A DNA stretch of 10,602 bases from Candidatus Gastranaerophilales bacterium. GTDB lineage: Bacteria > Cyanobacteriota > Vampirovibrionia > Gastranaerophilales > Gastranaerophilaceae. The notes under the pieces were generated by a model. It was given only the letters and a program-made list of their open reading frames with translations. It was not told the DNA's origin and searched no databases. The translations under genes and the position numbers were made by a program. The stretch lies in assembly GCA_900548405.1 (NCBI GenBank), contig UNSJ01000055.1:1-10602 (forward strand), given 5' to 3'. Below, piece by piece: positions 7,083 to 10,602 of the stretch (position 1 is the first letter of the stretch; each line of letters opens with the position of its first letter).

Positions 7083-8543
7083 TTATCTCTTACGTATCTT
7101 ACGAAATGCGGATTTGAAAGTCATTTTAAGCCTTTTTGGAGTGCATTTAAAGGTACTTGTAACTAATTCAAGAGTTTTACGTTTAGTTTGTATATCAAAG
7201 CCATTATAAACGTCATAGAGCCTTTTTTTAAAAGCCTCATCCGTCTTAGATTTAATCATATCAATTTGTTTTTGAGCAAGATAAATTTTAGAATCTAAAT
7301 CACCATATTTTTCCTGAATTTCTGCAAATCCACTCTGAATATATTTTTCATCAATAATATCATTTTTAGCTATTTTTTCCTGAAAACGCAGTTCTGAATG
7401 GTGTTTACGGCTAATATTTCGTTTCAAAGTAGATACTTCCTGAATTAATTTTTGAAGTTCTTCTTTCTGTACTTCTTCCACAATTTCATCAGGAATAAGC
7501 CCTAAGTGAATTTCTTTCAAATACGCTGCAAGGTCATTATCAATAGTTGTTTCACTAAGACTAAGGTGTTCCTCACATTGCGGATTTGTGCAGCGGTAAT
7601 AGACGTATTTTTTGCCATTCGGTTTTTCTTTGACATCACCAACCATGCAGTGCCCGCAATTACTGCAAGTCAATAGCTTCGAATACAACAAATTGTGTTT
7701 ACGTGGTGTTTTTGGAGCTAGTTCAAGGAGTTTTTGCACTTTATCAAATGTTTCCTCAGATATAATCGCCTCATGATTAGCTTTCACATACTCGTCAGCC
7801 TGTTTTACATAGTACATCCCAACATAGAACCGATTTTTCAGCATTGAAATCAATGACTGCTTAGGGATAACCTTAGACGGCTGTAATTCATAACGAAAAC
7901 CTTGTTCATAAAGCTTATCTGCAACTTCGGTGACACTATAATCCCCTGTTGAATAAAGTTCAAAAGCTTTTTTTACAAAATCAGCCCGCTTTTTGCTTAC
8001 AAAGGCTTGTTTTTTATCTTTCAAACCCATATTTTTGTATCCATATGGAGGGCGACAAGGGCGGAAACCGCTTAATGCTCGTGCTTTAATACCTGCCATG
8101 CACTTTTCTTTGTCCTGACGTACTCTATAATTAGATACCCCTAAAATAGTGTCTAACATAAGCATTTCATGTGCTCTGATTGGAGCTTGTAAGACCAAAT
8201 TTTCTTGAACAAAAACGGCTGTCAATTCTTTTTCCTCTACAAGCTGCAATATTTTGTAACCGTCAACCGAATTTCTTGCCATTCTGTCGATATATGCGAA
8301 AATGACTACATCAGCCTCTTCATTTTGGAGTTTTTTGACCATTTCATTAAACATAGGTCTTTTTTCAGGCTTCATGGCACTTGCTTCTTCTTTGTAGATT
8401 TTTTTAATATTAATGTTGTACTTTTTTGCAAAATTAACGCAAATGATTTCCTGTTCATTTAAAGATGTCCCATCTTTTTGTTCTTGACTTGAAACTCGAC
8501 AGTAAGAAAGACCTTTTTTACCTTTGATATTTTTTGTAATCAT
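7083..8543 (-). CDS. Large serine recombinase (CcrA-position)
   Basis: 486 residues from ATG 8543, chosen because AAAGGAGGT lies just upstream; a longer in-frame reading to 8696 lacks such support and would overlap the AAA+ gene. The resolvase domain has SYCRVSSQEQ with nucleophile Ser18 and IDRMARN (85-91) supplying catalytic arginines. The recombinase domain contains RPPYGYKNMG (164-173). The zinc ribbon uses Cys293, Cys296, Cys318 and Cys323, then come a coiled coil (about 390-455) and a basic tail ending FRKIRKR. The length is typical for the family and no key residue is missing. It is only distantly similar to the neighbouring recombinase, so the two are a divergent pair and not a recent duplication. 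In SCC elements such a pair, CcrA and CcrB, together carries out excision and integration; a shared role here is inferred from order. It is transcribed after the AAA+ gene, with a hairpin in between. Confidence 0.93.
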   Translation of the reverse strand: MITKNIKGKKGLSYCRVSSQEQKDGTSLNEQEIICVNFAKKYNINIKKIYKEEASAMKPEKRPMFNEMVKKLQNEEADVVIFAYIDRMARNSVDGYKILQLVEEKELTAVFVQENLVLQAPIRAHEMLMLDTILGVSNYRVRQDKEKCMAGIKARALSGFRPCRPPYGYKNMGLKDKKQAFVSKKRADFVKKAFELYSTGDYSVTEVADKLYEQGFRYELQPSKVIPKQSLISMLKNRFYVGMYYVKQADEYVKANHEAIISEETFDKVQKLLELAPKTPRKHNLLYSKLLTCSNCGHCMVGDVKEKPNGKKYVYYRCTNPQCEEHLSLSETTIDNDLAAYLKEIHLGLIPDEIVEEVQKEELQKLIQEVSTLKRNISRKHHSELRFQEKIAKNDIIDEKYIQSGFAEIQEKYGDLDSKIYLAQKQIDMIKSKTDEAFKKRLYDVYNGFDIQTKRKTLELVTSTFKCTPKRLKMTFKSAFRKIRKR

Positions 8544-8581
8544 AATCTGACCTCCTTTATAGTTTATAAGTAGTACAATAA

Positions 8582-8609
8582 GCTCTTGGGATAGAACTAT
8601 CCCAAGAGC
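8582..8609 (-). terminator. 13-bp perfect hairpin between the AAA+ and recombinase genes
   Basis: GCTCTTGGGATAG (8582-8594) and its exact complement (8597-8609) are separated by two bases. The hairpin lies 22 bases after the AAA+ stop and about 38 bases before the recombinase ATG. On the minus strand it is followed by TTATTGTACT, a poor T-run, so it may be a weak terminator, an mRNA processing or stability element, or a protein-binding site. The gene pair could still be partly co-transcribed. Confidence 0.5.
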
Positions 8610-8631
8610 AGAAACATATTTATCTGATTGA

Positions 8632-10479
8632 TTAAACATATTCAGAGTCCTTATTAGGCAAATTACCTGTAATTTCGCCAATGAAATTTTCAACATTAAT
8701 TGGATTTTTACTTAGAATTTCATCTATAAAAGCTTTATCTTTGGCTGATGATTTTTCTTCATCAGCCTTTTTTATATTTTCTTGACGAACGTTTTCAAAC
8801 TCCTGAATTTGTTTATACTTTTCAAATCTTTCTTTAACAGCTGATAACAAACCTTCTTCATTTGAAATATTAATCAAAATTGCCCTGCCAATATCGTTTC
8901 TAGGTACAGTATGAGTATCAAAACGTTTATCGCTTTGAACCAAGAGCCTAAATTTATTAGGTTTTAATATACGATTGGGATTTAGCATATTAAACTTTTC
9001 AAGGTATCTGTTAAGATTTAGTCTTATAAAATGTTCCTTTACAAGCATATATTCCTGACCACAATCAAATGCATCATCAGTTATCATCTTATTTATATCA
9101 TTCATAATAATATCGCTTGATAGAGTTTCTGTATTTAAATAATCTTGGTACATTTCATAGTAATTACTTGCCATTTTATTAATATTAACAATATTTTCAT
9201 CGATGATTTCATTTATTATTGTCCACATTGTCACTGATATGGCTATATTGCTTATACATCTCTCGTTTTCGTTACTCAGTAATGTTTGTAATCGTTTCAA
9301 CGAATTATTATAATACTCAGGAATTTTATTACGGTAACAAAGTAAGTAAGGTAGAATCTGTGAAAGTTCCTTCCGACTTTTATAGCTAAAATATGTATAA
9401 TTTTCCCGAACAAAATCATCTTTTTTCATATTAACAAATAGTAACCTTGATATTATCTGCTCGTTAATATCAGGGAAAAAGCTGTTAGATGTAGCGACAA
9501 AACTTGTTTTTATCACTTGCATATCCAGACCATCCTTTTTACCCCGAATTCTGTTCAAAGCGTTATAACAGTTTTTTATTAACTGTTCAACCTTTGGAAA
9601 TATAGCTTTATCTATTTCATCAATAAAAAGAGGGAAATTATTTCTTGTACCTAAACAACTTAATAAAGCGTACATAGTTGAATTGCCGCTTGTTTGATTT
9701 GAAAGGTCAGATATTCCAAAAATACTACTTGCAGCAATGAGCATATTACTTTTGCCTGATTGAGCTTCACCAAACAAAATTACGGGAGCAAAACCTTGAG
9801 CAATTTTAATGAATATATCCCAAAAGACAATCGCTAAAATACCTCCAAAGCAGATTAAAGCAGCTGAATTTTTATAGGATTTTACTAAAACCAAAAAGAA
9901 ATTTTTTACGATACTTTTATTAAATTTTTCAGGCAAATATAATATTGGCTTGCAAATATTAAACTCTTTTATATACGAATTTTCAGGTAAATTGTAATCT
10001 TTGTTATCTTCAGCTTTATAATTATTCGAAAGAGGTTTATTATATTCGATTATTTGATTTGAAAAAACATAAACATTACCATTATGTCCAGGATTATTAT
10101 ATATTGTTTTCTTTTCCGCAATTTGATGTAGAAAGTTTCTGAATTTATTAAATTCGACATTTTTCATAGGGAAACATAAATTAGTTGTATATTGTGCGAA
10201 CTTCATCAAAAATGCTCTTAATTCAAACAAGTCTATTCCATCAAACACTGCTGTAATTCGTAAATATGGATTTTCTTTCGTACAAAATACTATTTCAACC
10301 TGTTGTTTTTCAATACTATTATATTTTTCACCATCAATAAATGTTAATACACGAACTTTTATAATATTTATGTTTGTTTTTTTGAGTAATGAGTCAAGAA
10401 TTTGTGGAATATTTAAACCCTTTTGTAACTCATCTTGAATTTGAGATAGATGTCTGATATCTTTTTCATTATCATTCAT
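8632..10479 (-). CDS. AAA+ ATPase / SCC Cch-like replicative helicase of a mobile element
   Basis: 615 residues, cytoplasmic. An N-terminal domain (1-190) without recognised motifs precedes a P-loop ATPase: Walker A FGEAQSGKS (236-244), Walker B PLFIDEID (283-290), sensor-like SFVATSN (326-332) and IISRLLF with candidate arginine finger Arg345. The C-terminal part (about 470-540) is basic and could hold a winged helix, and a charged coiled segment (550-585) precedes the end. DNA-element helicases of this build, including DUF927-type proteins and the MCM-like Cch of SCC elements (close to 600 residues), unwind the excised circle for replication. Its place directly upstream of two large serine recombinases supports that reading. 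No primase motif is evident. ATG 10479 follows the upstream ORF's stop by one base, indicating translational coupling. The ATPase call is firm; the Cch relationship is inferred from size, fold type and order. Confidence 0.75.
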   Translation of the reverse strand: MNDNEKDIRHLSQIQDELQKGLNIPQILDSLLKKTNINIIKVRVLTFIDGEKYNSIEKQQVEIVFCTKENPYLRITAVFDGIDLFELRAFLMKFAQYTTNLCFPMKNVEFNKFRNFLHQIAEKKTIYNNPGHNGNVYVFSNQIIEYNKPLSNNYKAEDNKDYNLPENSYIKEFNICKPILYLPEKFNKSIVKNFFLVLVKSYKNSAALICFGGILAIVFWDIFIKIAQGFAPVILFGEAQSGKSNMLIAASSIFGISDLSNQTSGNSTMYALLSCLGTRNNFPLFIDEIDKAIFPKVEQLIKNCYNALNRIRGKKDGLDMQVIKTSFVATSNSFFPDINEQIISRLLFVNMKKDDFVRENYTYFSYKSRKELSQILPYLLCYRNKIPEYYNNSLKRLQTLLSNENERCISNIAISVTMWTIINEIIDENIVNINKMASNYYEMYQDYLNTETLSSDIIMNDINKMITDDAFDCGQEYMLVKEHFIRLNLNRYLEKFNMLNPNRILKPNKFRLLVQSDKRFDTHTVPRNDIGRAILINISNEEGLLSAVKERFEKYKQIQEFENVRQENIKKADEEKSSAKDKAFIDEILSKNPINVENFIGEITGNLPNKDSEYV

Positions 10480-10480
10480 C

Positions 10481-10602
10481 TTATATACCTTTCATAACAT
10501 CTTGTATCAATATTCTTACTAATGTCTGGTGTAAATCTTTTTCAGTAGCTGTTAGGTCTGAAACCTTTAGTCTTGTAATGTTTTTTGCCATTATTTCATC
10601 CT
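10481..10602 (-). CDS. Small protein or C-terminal fragment upstream of the helicase gene (partial)
   Basis: A minus-strand ORF ending one base before the helicase ATG. From ATG 10591 it gives 36 residues, beginning MAKNITRLKVSDLTATEKDL and ending IQDVMKGI. The frame stays open upstream to the window edge (three more codons), so it may be either a complete small protein, with AGGA at 10599-10602 as SD, or the tail of a longer one. The composition is ordinary and no family is recognised. Its tight spacing places it in the same operon as the helicase. In SCC elements small or accessory genes also precede cch, but no specific match is claimed. Confidence 0.5.
   Translation of the reverse strand, partial: DEIMAKNITRLKVSDLTATEKDLHQTLVRILIQDVMKGI

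Noticed and set aside
8205..8462. Plus-strand ORF of 85 codons
   Set aside because: It is antisense to the catalytic domain of the 486-residue recombinase.
8544..8696. 51-residue N-terminal extension of the first recombinase
   Set aside because: It would overlap the helicase gene and contain the 13-bp hairpin, while a strong SD sits directly before ATG 8543.

Overview
The window reads as AT-rich bacterial chromosome with an integrated mobile element at its right. TGA serves as a normal stop, several genes have Shine-Dalgarno (SD) sites, and sigma70-type promoters are easy to find. The low GC and the mix of DnaB, stand-alone PncC, HTH-only regulators and a taxon-restricted helical protein would fit a gut bacterium such as a non-photosynthetic cyanobacterial relative (Vampirovibrionia/Gastranaerophilales). 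That placement is an impression, not a demonstration.

Left, chromosome-like part (1-4929). A truncated XRE regulator diverges from a DUF1796-like putative cysteine peptidase gene, with a TGTC/GACA inverted repeat between them. Next is a compact candidate type I toxin-antitoxin locus (about 1028-1290): a 24-residue hydrophobic peptide on the minus strand with a very strong SD, opposed by a plus-strand promoter and terminator predicted to make an antisense RNA of about 110 nt. Then come dnaB (minus), a stand-alone pncC/CinA C-terminal-type gene (plus), an 80-residue LuxR-type HTH-only protein (minus) with a perfect consensus promoter and a 14-bp palindrome in its leader, a 72-residue XRE protein (plus), and a 303-residue helical-repeat protein of unknown function (minus).

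Junction (4930-5280). A tRNA-Ile(GAT) gene is followed by a strong terminator hairpin. Its last 17 bases are repeated at 5200-5216, where the copy is followed by CCA and by a second terminator. The 196 bp between the copies contain a GC-rich, hairpin-rich block. This looks like the attachment-site end of an integrative element, possibly with a small remnant element stacked in front of it.

Right, mobile part (5217-10602, all minus). In transcription order: the end of an upstream small ORF, a 615-residue AAA+ ATPase/helicase-like protein, a 486-residue large serine recombinase, and a second large serine recombinase whose 3' end runs into the duplicated tRNA end. Helicase followed by two different large serine recombinases matches the cch-ccrA-ccrB core of staphylococcal SCC elements. 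Here the apparent target is a tRNA 3' end instead of rlmH, in a genome that does not look staphylococcal. The far end of the element is outside the window.
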